Positions 1 to 8,463 of a stretch of DNA of 64,000 bases are shown here, piece by piece. The stretch is from SHAN690 sp041391765. Lineage in GTDB: Bacteria; Bacteroidota; Bacteroidia; Flavobacteriales_G; Salibacteraceae. The translations under genes and the position numbers were made by a program. Location of the stretch: assembly GCA_041391765.1 (NCBI GenBank), contig JAWKNJ010000028.1:25579-89578 (forward strand), in the 5' to 3' direction. The notes under the pieces were generated by a model. It was not told where the DNA came from. It worked only from the letters and a program-made list of their open reading frames with translations, and made no database searches. Numbering within the stretch: position 1 is the first letter of the stretch; each line of letters opens with the position of its first letter.

Positions 1-368
1 ACGATGGTGACATGGCTAAGAAGCTGAGTCATCCAAGTCATGAAATTCGAAAAGTGTATCACGTAATAACAGACAAGAATGTGAGCATTGCCGACTTGAA
101 AAAACTTGAGTCAGGAGTTGAATTGGATGACGGTATGGCCAAAGCGGATGCGGCATTATTCGCAGGTGATGGCTCCGTTCGAAATGAAATCGGAATGGAG
201 ATCCACAGCGGAAAAAACCGCGTGGTGCGCAGAATGTTCGCTGCATTGGGTTACGAAGTCACCCGATTGGATAGGGCGGCATTTGCAGGATTAAGCAAGA
301 AAGGTCTTCCACGTGGACGCTGGAGATTCTTGACCGAAAAAGAGGTCTCCTATTTGAAGATGCTGTAA
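1..368 (+). CDS. Pseudouridine synthase, RsuA/RluB family, C-terminal part (5' end outside window)
   Basis: This is the C-terminal ~120 residues of a 23S/16S rRNA pseudouridine synthase of the RsuA/RluB/RluE group, which isomerises specific uridines in rRNA. The reading frame is open to the window edge and runs through DGDMAKKLSHPSH, the typical segment before the second half of the catalytic domain. It continues with K-Y-H-V, IHSGKNRVVRRMFAALGY and LDR, which are family hallmarks in this order. The N-terminal S4 domain and the catalytic aspartate lie upstream of the window, so which rRNA position is modified cannot be decided. The gene is convergent with the XRE regulator, with one base between stop codons. 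The family assignment is firm and the RluB versus RsuA choice is not. Confidence 0.9.
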   Translation, partial: DGDMAKKLSHPSHEIRKVYHVITDKNVSIADLKKLESGVELDDGMAKADAALFAGDGSVRNEIGMEIHSGKNRVVRRMFAALGYEVTRLDRAAFAGLSKKGLPRGRWRFLTEKEVSYLKML

Positions 369-369
369 T

Positions 370-603
370 TTAGGACTCGATCTGCTCGATTATCTCCTCT
401 AGGTTAATATCAAGTCCACTAAATATTTCATACAGATAAACAAAGGACGGATTTATTGAGCCGCGCTCAAGTCTTTGAATCGATTGATAGTCTTTATTCA
501 CCCGTACGGCAAGGTCTAGTTGGGTGAGACCTCTTTTTTGTCGTATAGATCTTACATGTTTACCCAGTGCGATGAGCAATTCTTTATTTGACTGACTGGG
601 CAT
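370..603 (-). CDS. Small XRE-family helix-turn-helix regulator
   Basis: This 77-residue protein is essentially one Cro/C1-type helix-turn-helix domain (about residues 10-65). GKHVRSIRQKRGLTQLDLA and the following VNKDYQSIQRLERG make the classic HTH_3 pattern (helix-turn-helix plus recognition helix and the ExG turn), ending with FSGLDINLEEII. There is no effector or dimerisation domain beyond it, so it is probably a DNA-binding repressor acting as a dimer. Its ATG is at 603. The divergent gene at 705 starts about 100 bases away, and a perfect inverted repeat lies between them at 639-660, overlapping the predicted promoter of the divergent gene. I infer that this protein binds the repeat; the sequence does not prove it. 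No toxin-like partner is visible. Confidence 0.85.
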   Translation of the reverse strand: MPSQSNKELLIALGKHVRSIRQKRGLTQLDLAVRVNKDYQSIQRLERGSINPSFVYLYEIFSGLDINLEEIIEQIES

Positions 604-638
604 TCCAAGCCCAAGTATTGATCATAATTCTCAACCCT

Positions 639-660
639 TACACAACGTTTTCGTTGTGTA
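639..660. promoter_or_regulatory. Perfect inverted repeat, candidate operator
   Basis: Arms TACACAACG (639-647) and CGTTGTGTA (652-660) are exact reverse complements around a TTTT spacer. The repeat is not followed by a T run, so it does not resemble a terminator. It sits in the divergent XRE/705 promoter region and covers the -33-like TTG at 654-656 of the rightward promoter, as expected for a repressor operator. Confidence 0.55.
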
Positions 661-683
661 TGGACAATTTTGTCTTACTTTCG
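654..683 (+). promoter_or_regulatory. Predicted Bacteroidota-type promoter for the gene at 705
   Basis: TTG at 654-656 and TACTTTCG at 676-683 are separated by 19 bases. This fits the -33 TTG / -7 TAnnTTTG layout used by the primary sigma factor of Bacteroidota, with C in place of the seventh T. The -33 part lies inside the inverted repeat at 639-660. Confidence 0.5.
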
Positions 684-704
684 ATTAAACCAAAATAAAT
701 TACC

Positions 705-1787
705 ATGCGCACTTTCATAAAATCTCTAATCATGTTATCAGTTTGCATGATTTTAATTGTCTTTTATCAGCGATGTTCAAAGGACTTATTTCAACAAAAT
801 GGTGATGTAAGGTCGCAGCCTCAAAGATCTAGTTCGGATTTTGATCCATTGCTATTAAGTGATTCAGCAATTTCTGCACTTGTGTATGCTTTTAAAGATG
901 ATTATCAGAATAGAATACTCGGAGACATGACTCCCGTGGAGGCCATGTGGTCGATGGAAGCGTATCTTAATAATTTTTATTGCCATACTGAGAATTCTGC
1001 GGTATTGTATTCGGATTCTGTAATTGTGACCACACCTAATGATAGTTTATATAGTGGGGACCTAATAGAATCAACACTAGATTCATTAGTGACTCATTTG
1101 AATACCGTTATTTCAAATTTAACGCTTGACACAGGTGTAGCGCAAATCGGAATTGCGGATCTAGAATTAAAATCAGAGGGTATTTATATGCTATATTATG
1201 TAACTCGGGGACTGGCAGAGTTTAATTTGTCATATAGATCATATCTATTGTGCAATAAAGATGAAGTTTATCCGTGGTCATCTACATTGGTAACGAATGG
1301 ACTTGGTTATCAAGTGTGGCTAAATGACTTTTATTGTTCAGGTGCAAATTCATCACTGGGGCACGGGGTAAATAGAGTTATGAAAGAAAGATTAAGTGCC
1401 AAACTCAGAGGCTTTTCTTGTAGCGATTTGACCACTCCGGTGACATGTCTTTTGCACAGTGTAGGTTCTTATAGTAATAATGGCAATGCTGCTTGGAGCA
1501 CTGGATGCTATTCGTCAACATATCCACACTTAATGCCTCACGCAGGTGTTTATAATTGGTCAATTACAGGAACATGTCATAATGGAGATGCTATTCGTTG
1601 CGTAACCGATAATCGGATTTACCCTTGGATAATAAACTATACAAGTAGTAATTATTCGGGATTTGTTCCTTTGTTTGTCGATGTATGGCGTCCAGTTCTA
1701 ACTTCTTCAAATGGAAATGGAGGATACCAAACTATGAATATCAGGGTTACCTATGGACGATGCGCAACATATAGTGGCGATCATTAA
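705..1787 (+). CDS. Cysteine-rich exported protein of unknown function
   Basis: I do not recognise this 360-residue protein. The N-terminus (residues 5-22) is a hydrophobic export or anchor segment. It is followed by C24 (FYQRC), which is a poor lipobox, so an uncleaved anchor is possible. The mature part contains about ten further cysteines, mostly in the second half (FYCS, GFSCSD, VTCLL, STGCYSS, GTCHNGDAIRC, YGRC), which suggests several disulfides and an extracytoplasmic location. The region is visibly richer in A and T than its neighbours. The stop overlaps the start of the next gene by up to 35 bases, so the two are probably co-transcribed from the promoter at 654-683, under possible control of the divergent XRE protein. 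Confidence 0.7.
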   Translation: MRTFIKSLIMLSVCMILIVFYQRCSKDLFQQNGDVRSQPQRSSSDFDPLLLSDSAISALVYAFKDDYQNRILGDMTPVEAMWSMEAYLNNFYCHTENSAVLYSDSVIVTTPNDSLYSGDLIESTLDSLVTHLNTVISNLTLDTGVAQIGIADLELKSEGIYMLYYVTRGLAEFNLSYRSYLLCNKDEVYPWSSTLVTNGLGYQVWLNDFYCSGANSSLGHGVNRVMKERLSAKLRGFSCSDLTTPVTCLLHSVGSYSNNGNAAWSTGCYSSTYPHLMPHAGVYNWSITGTCHNGDAIRCVTDNRIYPWIINYTSSNYSGFVPLFVDVWRPVLTSSNGNGGYQTMNIRVTYGRCATYSGDH

Positions 1788-3291
1788 GACCACAATATTT
1801 GCTGTACTTATTGGGTTCAGCCCAATGTTAGCCGCTCAAGACAATGAGTGGATAAAAGTGTATTCGGAGCTTGGTCAACGTAATGTTGTAACCTCTCATT
1901 TTGTTGTTGATGACCAAAACTTTGTCTATTCCGCAAATGAATCTGCATTAAACGCTGGCGAATTTGCCTGTTATTTGACGAAGTTCTCTCCTTCTGGCGG
2001 GGTGGTTAAGGAAATCAAACCTATTGAACGAATCATTCAATTACAGATAAAAGGCGACTCGCTGTTTGTTTGCCTAGTTAGTGACTCAGGTGAGGCTATT
2101 CCGACTACATTTTATTCTAGAATATATGATTTAGAATTAAATGAGTTAGTTTCATCAAGTTATATCGATTCTACCATTGATTATGTTGAGGAAGCAAACG
2201 CTGGTAATGAAAAACACTGGAGCTCTGTCTTTGCGATAAATGCAGACTCATTGGAGGGCGAGTTTTACCAAACCAAATTAGCGTTCGTTCATCTTGATGA
2301 AGGAGGTTTGATAGACACTATAACTTGGTTTAATGAGCTAAAAAATGCAAGAATCGGAGGGTTTTCTCCAAGACCGGGTGGATATTTAGCTATGATAGAG
2401 TTCGAGGATTCAATAATAACCGAGAATATCCTATTAAGACCTTTTCAATTAGACGAAGGGTTGGAAATTGTACAGAGCATTGATGAAATTGTACCTAGTT
2501 ATCCCTTGGATACCTCAGGGTTCACTTCTATTAGTAGAATAAATGATAAGTCGACAAGCATTCAACCCATTTCATCTTCGAGTTTCATTTTAGGCTTATC
2601 TAGCGCTTGCTTTTACCAATTCCCAGATGCTTCTTATCAAGATTGGGACGCATTTATAGCTAAATTTCATTATTCAAATCAAAACTTTTCTGATTATACA
2701 GTTGTGCACAACGTAAACAGCAACTCCTTTCTAATACGGAATCAAATTGCATTAGCGGCAAATTATGAGTTGCTAACCGTTGATACACGCGATAATTCTG
2801 AGTTCTTTGGATTTTATGAATCTTCTGATTCTTACATCGTCTTGTCTCGTTTTGATTCTAACCTCAATCTCATTTGGGAAAGCGAATTTTTCAAGAATGA
2901 TGGAATACATCAGCGCGCGGAGTGGATTCAGGAAAAACCCGATGGACATGTTGTGGCCATGGGCACTCAATACAATTGGAATACTGGCGAGAGTGAGATA
3001 TTTATGATTCAAACGGATAGCAACGGATTGGTTGATGACACGGTTGGCGCTATAGAATTATTAGCAGATGATTGGAATTTCGGACCAAATCCAATTCTTG
3101 ATCAATTGTATATTTATTCTACGAACAATTCGAAATGGAACACATACAGCCTATATGATTTGAATGGGAGGTGGATACGCGACTATATAGGAAACGGCAT
3201 TCACTCAACAGCGGACTTAAACCTCGGATGTTACATATTAAAGTCGAAATCAAATCCCCTTGTTACGCGGAAGGTCATCAAAATAAATTAG
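1753..3291 (+). CDS. Exported protein with type IX secretion C-terminal sorting domain
   Basis: This protein of up to 512 residues has a signal peptide (IIKTTIFAVLIGFSPMLAAQ) and a long middle made of short beta-strand-like segments, probably a beta-propeller or repeat fold. The last ~75 residues match a type A type IX sorting domain: NFGPNPILDQLYI, YSLYDLNGRWI, LGCYILK and a final KVIKIN. It should therefore be exported through the T9SS, whose SprA component is encoded at 38038-45432, and be attached to or released from the cell surface. The ATG at 1753 gives an acidic lead (MDDAQH) before the signal peptide. GTG at 1774 would give a more usual N-terminus, so the start is uncertain. It overlaps the upstream cysteine-rich gene, which suggests translational coupling. 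Confidence 0.75.
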   Translation: MDDAQHIVAIIKTTIFAVLIGFSPMLAAQDNEWIKVYSELGQRNVVTSHFVVDDQNFVYSANESALNAGEFACYLTKFSPSGGVVKEIKPIERIIQLQIKGDSLFVCLVSDSGEAIPTTFYSRIYDLELNELVSSSYIDSTIDYVEEANAGNEKHWSSVFAINADSLEGEFYQTKLAFVHLDEGGLIDTITWFNELKNARIGGFSPRPGGYLAMIEFEDSIITENILLRPFQLDEGLEIVQSIDEIVPSYPLDTSGFTSISRINDKSTSIQPISSSSFILGLSSACFYQFPDASYQDWDAFIAKFHYSNQNFSDYTVVHNVNSNSFLIRNQIALAANYELLTVDTRDNSEFFGFYESSDSYIVLSRFDSNLNLIWESEFFKNDGIHQRAEWIQEKPDGHVVAMGTQYNWNTGESEIFMIQTDSNGLVDDTVGAIELLADDWNFGPNPILDQLYIYSTNNSKWNTYSLYDLNGRWIRDYIGNGIHSTADLNLGCYILKSKSNPLVTRKVIKIN

Positions 3292-3410
3292 GGACATAAC
3301 TGTTACGGGAAAAATTAGAATCAAGGTTTGATTTATAGTTGCTATTCTCCCTTAATAATTATCCGTTCAAAAGTCAATCATTGAAACAAATTATAGCTAG
3401 AACATCCGAG

Positions 3411-3418
3411 TAGCTTTG
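3411..3418 (+). promoter_or_regulatory. -7 promoter element of the AsmA-like gene
   Basis: TAGCTTTG is an exact TAnnTTTG match 33 bases before the ATG at 3451. No clear -33 TTG is found 19-21 bases upstream. Confidence 0.4.
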
Positions 3419-3450
3419 AATATTCGATTCATGTTGTCGTTTATTCATCC

Positions 3451-6147
3451 ATGCAGCGGGTATTAACCTGGTTTTTAATCCTCATCATCCTTGGTGTTGC
3501 CTTTGTCACGGGAGCTTATTTTCTGGCGAAGAAATACGAGGAGCCTGTGCGTAATTACATAATATCAGAGGTTAACAAACGACTCAATGCTCCGGTTCAT
3601 GTTAGCGACATAAACTTCTCTTTGTTAGAACGCTTTCCATCTGCATCGTTGGTCATGGACAGCGTCTGGGCTGAGGAAAGCTTGGTAAAGATTGGAAAGG
3701 CTGATACGCTGTTGTTTTTCAGGAAGATGTATCTTAATCTCAACATCTTCGACATCTTGGACGGGTCCTATAAAATCAATGAAATTGAGGCACGCGATGG
3801 TTTCATTCACCTGCTGGTAGACGAGAAGGGCTACGATAATTTCCACATTTGGAAAACCAGCGAAGACACCACCGGATTTCTTTTGGAATTGAGTAGAGTG
3901 CACATTGAAAATGGCTGGTTAAGCTACATTAACAAAGCGCGTCAGCAGAACATTCAACTGAAAGCGAATGAACTTTGGTTCAACGGCAGGTTTTCAGATG
4001 ATAGCTATACGATGGCCGTGAAAGGTGATGGAGAGGTTTACACACTTTCAATTAAAGGAACTGAGTATCTGAAAAACCGATTTGTTGATGTGGAGTCTGA
4101 GCTCGACATTATAACCGAATCTGAAACCTATGCTTTCAGAAAAGGTGCCTTGGAAATTGACAACGACCTTTCGTTTGACATTAGTGGAAAGTTTGAAGGC
4201 GAAGGCATTGATCTGAAAATTGCAGGCCAAGATCTAGACATCATTCGTTCGCTTTCGCTCATTCCCGCTGAAAGCATTCAATGGCTCGATGAATACAGTA
4301 GTTCCGGTGTAGTCGACTTCGAATGCACCTTAAAAGGTGCATTCGGGAAAACTAACAACCCCGAATTGATAATGAAATTTCAGTTGGAAGACGGAGCGAT
4401 TTCCAAGCGGGGTTCAAACTGGAAGTTGAGTAACTTGAGTGGTTCCGGAGTATTGGAAAATGGTTCAAAACGCAATGCTCAAACCACTTTGCTTCATCTA
4501 GACCGATTGAAAGGAGCGCTGAATGGCGACACCTTTTCCACGGTTCTTTCCGTATTAAATTTTGAGCAGCCAACCATTGAAAGTCATTTGCGGTTGAGCA
4601 CCAGCATTGAGGGACTCGATGACTTCTTTAATATTGAATTGATTGAAAAGGGTTCGGGTCGGGTGGAAGTTGACGCTACTATCAAAACAACACTGCTAAA
4701 CCCGACCGATGCAGGCGCTCGAGACTTTCTCAATTCACGTGCTAGCGGGGTGGTTCGTTTAGCCAACACCGAGCTGAAACTCATGAATGACGATCGCCTC
4801 TACAGGGTGGATTCGTCAGAGTTTCAGATCCAAAACAACGCACTGATCATTCATAGCTACCACGGAAAGATCAATGACTGCACGGTTGATCTGACAGGAA
4901 AGGCCGAAAACTTCCTCGACTATTTCTTCACCGAGAACGGACACCTAAACGTGAATGGGAAAATCGTTGTGGGTGATCTCGATTTGGAAGCATTGTTCCC
5001 AAGCCGAGGTGATGAAAGCAAGGCAGGAAGTGTGGTCATAGCATTCCCTGAAAAAGCATCATGGAATCTTGAAATCATTGCTAAATCGTTCATCAATGGA
5101 AAGTTTCGAGCGGATGAAGTCAGTGGTCTTTTGGTGATGAATAAATTCAAGGTGGAAGCGAATTCACTTCACTTTTTGAGTCAGGATGGAAATGTAACCG
5201 GCAAGGCCGGATTGTATCGATTTGCCGATAATCAATTCGGATTGAAAACTGAATTCAGAGCGTTGAATATTGACGTGAAAACCCTGTTTCATACGTTCAA
5301 TGAATTCGATCAAAAGTTTGTGACAAGCGAGCATCTAAGTGGACGTGCTGATGCAGAAGTTCAGCTTCAGGCGCTTTGTGATTCCGTACTTTCTATAAAC
5401 ACTGAGACCATAATCGCCACGGCAGACGTGTTAGTTCGAAATGGCGCTTTAATCGGACTGGATCCGCTAATTTCCATCGCGGATGAAATCAGAAAAAAAC
5501 CCATGCTGCGATTGTTCGTTTCAACGGAAGAACTCAAAAAAAGGCTAGAAAACGTTCAGTTTGCCGAGCTCAGAAATCAGATCAGTATTCGAAATTCGGT
5601 GGTTACCATTCCTCAAATGGAAATCAAATCATCAGCCTTGGATTTGAACATTTCTGGAACTCACACATTCAATAATCACATCGACTATGCGATGGATTTT
5701 GCGTTGAGCGAGCTGCTCGAATTGAAGGATAGAAAAGAGCCATACAACGAATACGTGCAACGAGATAAGAGCGGAAAAACCAGAATGTACCTCACCATAA
5801 AAGGTACCACTGATGATTTTAAGGTTGAATTGCAAAAGACCAACGTTCGATCTACGCTCAAGGACAATATGACTTTGGAGAAGAATGCAGTCAAGGGTTT
5901 GTTGAAACAAGAGTTCAGGATTTTCTCAGGTGATAGCAATGCAGTTTATGAAGAGCCCGAATCTGAAGAATTGGAATTTGAATTCGATCCCGAGGCTGGA
6001 ACATCTGTTGACGTAAGCAAGCCAGCTAAGAGTGATTCCATAAAGGCGCCAGTCAAAGACAAGAACGTTCTAAATCGAATCATCAAGAAAACCGAAAGCG
6101 ATAAAAAGAAGCTGCGCGAGGGCGATTTTGACGATGATGATTTCTAG
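3451..6147 (+). CDS. AsmA-like envelope protein
   Basis: This 898-residue protein has one N-terminal transmembrane helix (about residues 5-27) followed by a very long beta-rich periplasmic region. The first segment after the helix (VRNYIISEVNKRLNAPVHVSDINFSL) is the recognisable AsmA N-terminal pattern, and LKGTxxD-like repeats run through the body. AsmA-like proteins form inner-membrane-anchored bridges that move phospholipids or affect outer-membrane assembly; which one applies here is not visible. The C-terminus (from about residue 830) is charged and low in complexity, with EEPESEELEFEFDPE, a lysine-rich stretch and a final acidic DDDDF, and probably lies outside the folded part. It is the first gene of a same-strand run with the histidine kinase and the DUF2461 gene. 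Confidence 0.8.
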   Translation: MQRVLTWFLILIILGVAFVTGAYFLAKKYEEPVRNYIISEVNKRLNAPVHVSDINFSLLERFPSASLVMDSVWAEESLVKIGKADTLLFFRKMYLNLNIFDILDGSYKINEIEARDGFIHLLVDEKGYDNFHIWKTSEDTTGFLLELSRVHIENGWLSYINKARQQNIQLKANELWFNGRFSDDSYTMAVKGDGEVYTLSIKGTEYLKNRFVDVESELDIITESETYAFRKGALEIDNDLSFDISGKFEGEGIDLKIAGQDLDIIRSLSLIPAESIQWLDEYSSSGVVDFECTLKGAFGKTNNPELIMKFQLEDGAISKRGSNWKLSNLSGSGVLENGSKRNAQTTLLHLDRLKGALNGDTFSTVLSVLNFEQPTIESHLRLSTSIEGLDDFFNIELIEKGSGRVEVDATIKTTLLNPTDAGARDFLNSRASGVVRLANTELKLMNDDRLYRVDSSEFQIQNNALIIHSYHGKINDCTVDLTGKAENFLDYFFTENGHLNVNGKIVVGDLDLEALFPSRGDESKAGSVVIAFPEKASWNLEIIAKSFINGKFRADEVSGLLVMNKFKVEANSLHFLSQDGNVTGKAGLYRFADNQFGLKTEFRALNIDVKTLFHTFNEFDQKFVTSEHLSGRADAEVQLQALCDSVLSINTETIIATADVLVRNGALIGLDPLISIADEIRKKPMLRLFVSTEELKKRLENVQFAELRNQISIRNSVVTIPQMEIKSSALDLNISGTHTFNNHIDYAMDFALSELLELKDRKEPYNEYVQRDKSGKTRMYLTIKGTTDDFKVELQKTNVRSTLKDNMTLEKNAVKGLLKQEFRIFSGDSNAVYEEPESEELEFEFDPEAGTSVDVSKPAKSDSIKAPVKDKNVLNRIIKKTESDKKKLREGDFDDDDF

Positions 6148-6214
6148 CAATTCTCTGCTGAGCTCACCACATTGTCTGATTGATTAGCGAATTCGACATC
6201 TTCGTATCGAAGAA

Positions 6215-7729
6215 GTGGCGCGAACATTCAACATATATTCTCAAAAACAACGCTGGAAACTCGTGCTATTCGCTTTGGCGTTAGTCATTGTAGGTGTCTC
6301 TTTGGCCTACACTGAATCATTAGTGGATAAGATTGCACAAGAAGAGCGAACCAAGGTTGAGATATGGGCAAATGCAGTGCAGAAGCGTTCTGCATTGGTG
6401 CAGTACACAAGCCGTTTATTTCAAAAGCTTCAAGAGGGTGAACGAAACAAAGTGGAACTCTATTTGGAAGCAACACGCTACCTCGCCCGACCTGATATCA
6501 CCGAAGTGAGTTTTGCATTGAATGTTCTGCATGAAAACACAACGGTCCCGGTCATTCTAACCAATGAGCGAGGGGAGATTACTTCGCACCGGAACATTGA
6601 AGTACCGGAAGGCGAGGAAGAAAATGTTTGGCTTAAAGGACAATTAAAAGACATGGCGGATCAATACGATCCGATAGAGATTGTTTACTACGGTAATAAT
6701 CGAGTTTACCTGTATTACAAGGATTCCAAGTTGTTCAGTGAATTGAAAAGCACTTTCGCTGACCTTCAGCAATCTTTCATCAGTGATTTGATCCTAAATG
6801 CAGCCTCTAGTCCGCTGGTACTGCTTGATGCCTCGGATAGGACGGTAATTGAAAGCAGCAATATCGATTCTCTCACCTTAAAAAAGGCGGATCAACTTTC
6901 ATCAAAGTTGGAATCGATGGCGGCCCAGCACGAACCAATTTCAGTGGAAATTAATGGCAAAGAGGCCTTGGTTTACTACGAAGACTCGTTCTTACTTACT
7001 CAGCTGAAGTACTATCCTTTGGCTCAGCTGGGAGTGATTGGTCTGTTCGTCATGATCGCCTATCTGCTCTTCAGCACAGCTCGAAAAGCTGAGCAAAATC
7101 AAGTATGGGTGGGAATGAGTAAGGAAACAGCCCATCAGCTTGGCACCCCACTTTCATCAATGATTGGCTGGATCGAATTGCTAAAGGACAAAGAAGAAAC
7201 TCAGCAAATCGGGACTGAATTGGAAAAAGACGTTTCGCGATTGCAGGTTGTAACCGAACGATTTAGCAAAATTGGTTCCCAGCCGGAATTGAAAAAACAA
7301 AACTTGATTCCTGTGCTTAGCGGAGCTGTCGAGTATTTCCGTCACCGAACCGGAAAAAATGTCCTGTTTGAGACATCATTTCCTGATCACGTGGTCGAAG
7401 TCATGCTCAATGAGTCCTTGTTTGAATGGGTCATCGAGAATTTGATCAAAAATGCCTTGGACGCTATGGAAGGAAAGGGACGCATAGCTATCGAAGTAAC
7501 GGATCAGGAACATCGCGTCTTGATCGATGTCACTGACACCGGAAAGGGTATAACCCCTAGTAAATTCAAAGCTGTTTTCAATCCAGGGTTCACAACTAAA
7601 AAGCGAGGTTGGGGTTTAGGACTTTCGCTTTCAAAGCGCATCGTGAAGGACTATCACCACGGTAAAATCTATGTGTTGAGGTCGGAACCAAATCAAGGAA
7701 CCACCTTTAGGATTTCACTTAAGAAATAA
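6215..7729 (+). CDS. Membrane sensor histidine kinase (orphan)
   Basis: This 504-residue kinase starts at GTG 6215; no ATG lies near. Two transmembrane helices (about residues 14-32 and 269-287) flank an extracytoplasmic sensor region of roughly 235 residues without a recognised domain. No HAMP domain is obvious, and the second helix runs almost directly into the kinase. The H-box is KETAHQLGTPLSS with the phospho-acceptor at about His307. The N-box (VIENLIKNALDAM), G1 (DTGKGI), F-box (FNPGFTTKK) and G2 (GWGLGLSL) are all present, so the ATPase domain looks active. No response regulator is adjacent, so its partner is encoded elsewhere. The AHQLGTPLSS H-box is common in Bacteroidota kinases. 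Confidence 0.9.
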   Translation: MARTFNIYSQKQRWKLVLFALALVIVGVSLAYTESLVDKIAQEERTKVEIWANAVQKRSALVQYTSRLFQKLQEGERNKVELYLEATRYLARPDITEVSFALNVLHENTTVPVILTNERGEITSHRNIEVPEGEEENVWLKGQLKDMADQYDPIEIVYYGNNRVYLYYKDSKLFSELKSTFADLQQSFISDLILNAASSPLVLLDASDRTVIESSNIDSLTLKKADQLSSKLESMAAQHEPISVEINGKEALVYYEDSFLLTQLKYYPLAQLGVIGLFVMIAYLLFSTARKAEQNQVWVGMSKETAHQLGTPLSSMIGWIELLKDKEETQQIGTELEKDVSRLQVVTERFSKIGSQPELKKQNLIPVLSGAVEYFRHRTGKNVLFETSFPDHVVEVMLNESLFEWVIENLIKNALDAMEGKGRIAIEVTDQEHRVLIDVTDTGKGITPSKFKAVFNPGFTTKKRGWGLGLSLSKRIVKDYHHGKIYVLRSEPNQGTTFRISLKK

Positions 7730-7794
7730 TTGAGATTCGTTTTGGTTTGTTGGAGACAGTGCTCGGAATTATCATTGAACTAAATTGACACGCT

Positions 7795-8463
7795 ATGGCA
7801 TGGTTTACTTCTGAATTCGAAGCTTTTTTCAAGGAACTAAAAAACAAAAACGACAAGGAATGGTTCACCAAAAACAAGAAGCGTTTTGAGACCCATGTCA
7901 AGAAACCATTCGAGAAGTTCGTTGCCGACATGATTCTGCGAATGCAGGCTTATGATCCACAGTGCAAGATCGAGCCAAAGGATGCCATTTTCAGGATATA
8001 TCGAGACGTGAGATTCTCAAACGACAAGACACCATACAAAACTCAAATGACCGCAATCATTGGAAGAGGCGGAAGAAAGGAAATGTCAACGGAAGGCATG
8101 TACATCGAGCTGGGTGAGGGGCACGCAAGAATTTATGGTGGTTCCTACATGCCCGACAAGGATCAGTTACAAGCCATTCGTCAGGAAATCCTTTACAATC
8201 AGGATGAATTTTCCAAGCTGATCATGGACAAGGATTTCAAGAAATACTTCGGTGAAATTCGTGGAGAACAAAACAAGCGATTGCCTGCAGAGTTCGCGGA
8301 AATTCAGGGCAAACAACCGTTGATTGCGAACAAACAGTTTTACTACTTCTCAGAAATAGATCCGAAAATGATCACCAGCGACAAGCTGATTGACGAATAC
8401 TATAAGCGATATGAAGTCAGCGCTGCCGTTCGGAAGTTTCTTATCACTCCTCTTTCAGACTAG
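7795..8463 (+). CDS. DUF2461 (TIGR02453) family protein
   Basis: This 222-residue cytoplasmic protein has the hallmarks of the DUF2461 family: FFKELKNKNDKEWFTKNKKRFE at the N-terminus, FRIYRDVRFSNDKTPYKT in the middle, and GGSYMPDKDQLQAIR further on. The biochemical function of the family is unknown. The length fits the family (about 220 residues). Its stop overlaps the stop of the convergent DUF3078 gene by four bases. It may be co-transcribed with the kinase gene 65 bases upstream, but no functional link is established. Confidence 0.9.
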   Translation: MAWFTSEFEAFFKELKNKNDKEWFTKNKKRFETHVKKPFEKFVADMILRMQAYDPQCKIEPKDAIFRIYRDVRFSNDKTPYKTQMTAIIGRGGRKEMSTEGMYIELGEGHARIYGGSYMPDKDQLQAIRQEILYNQDEFSKLIMDKDFKKYFGEIRGEQNKRLPAEFAEIQGKQPLIANKQFYYFSEIDPKMITSDKLIDEYYKRYEVSAAVRKFLITPLSD

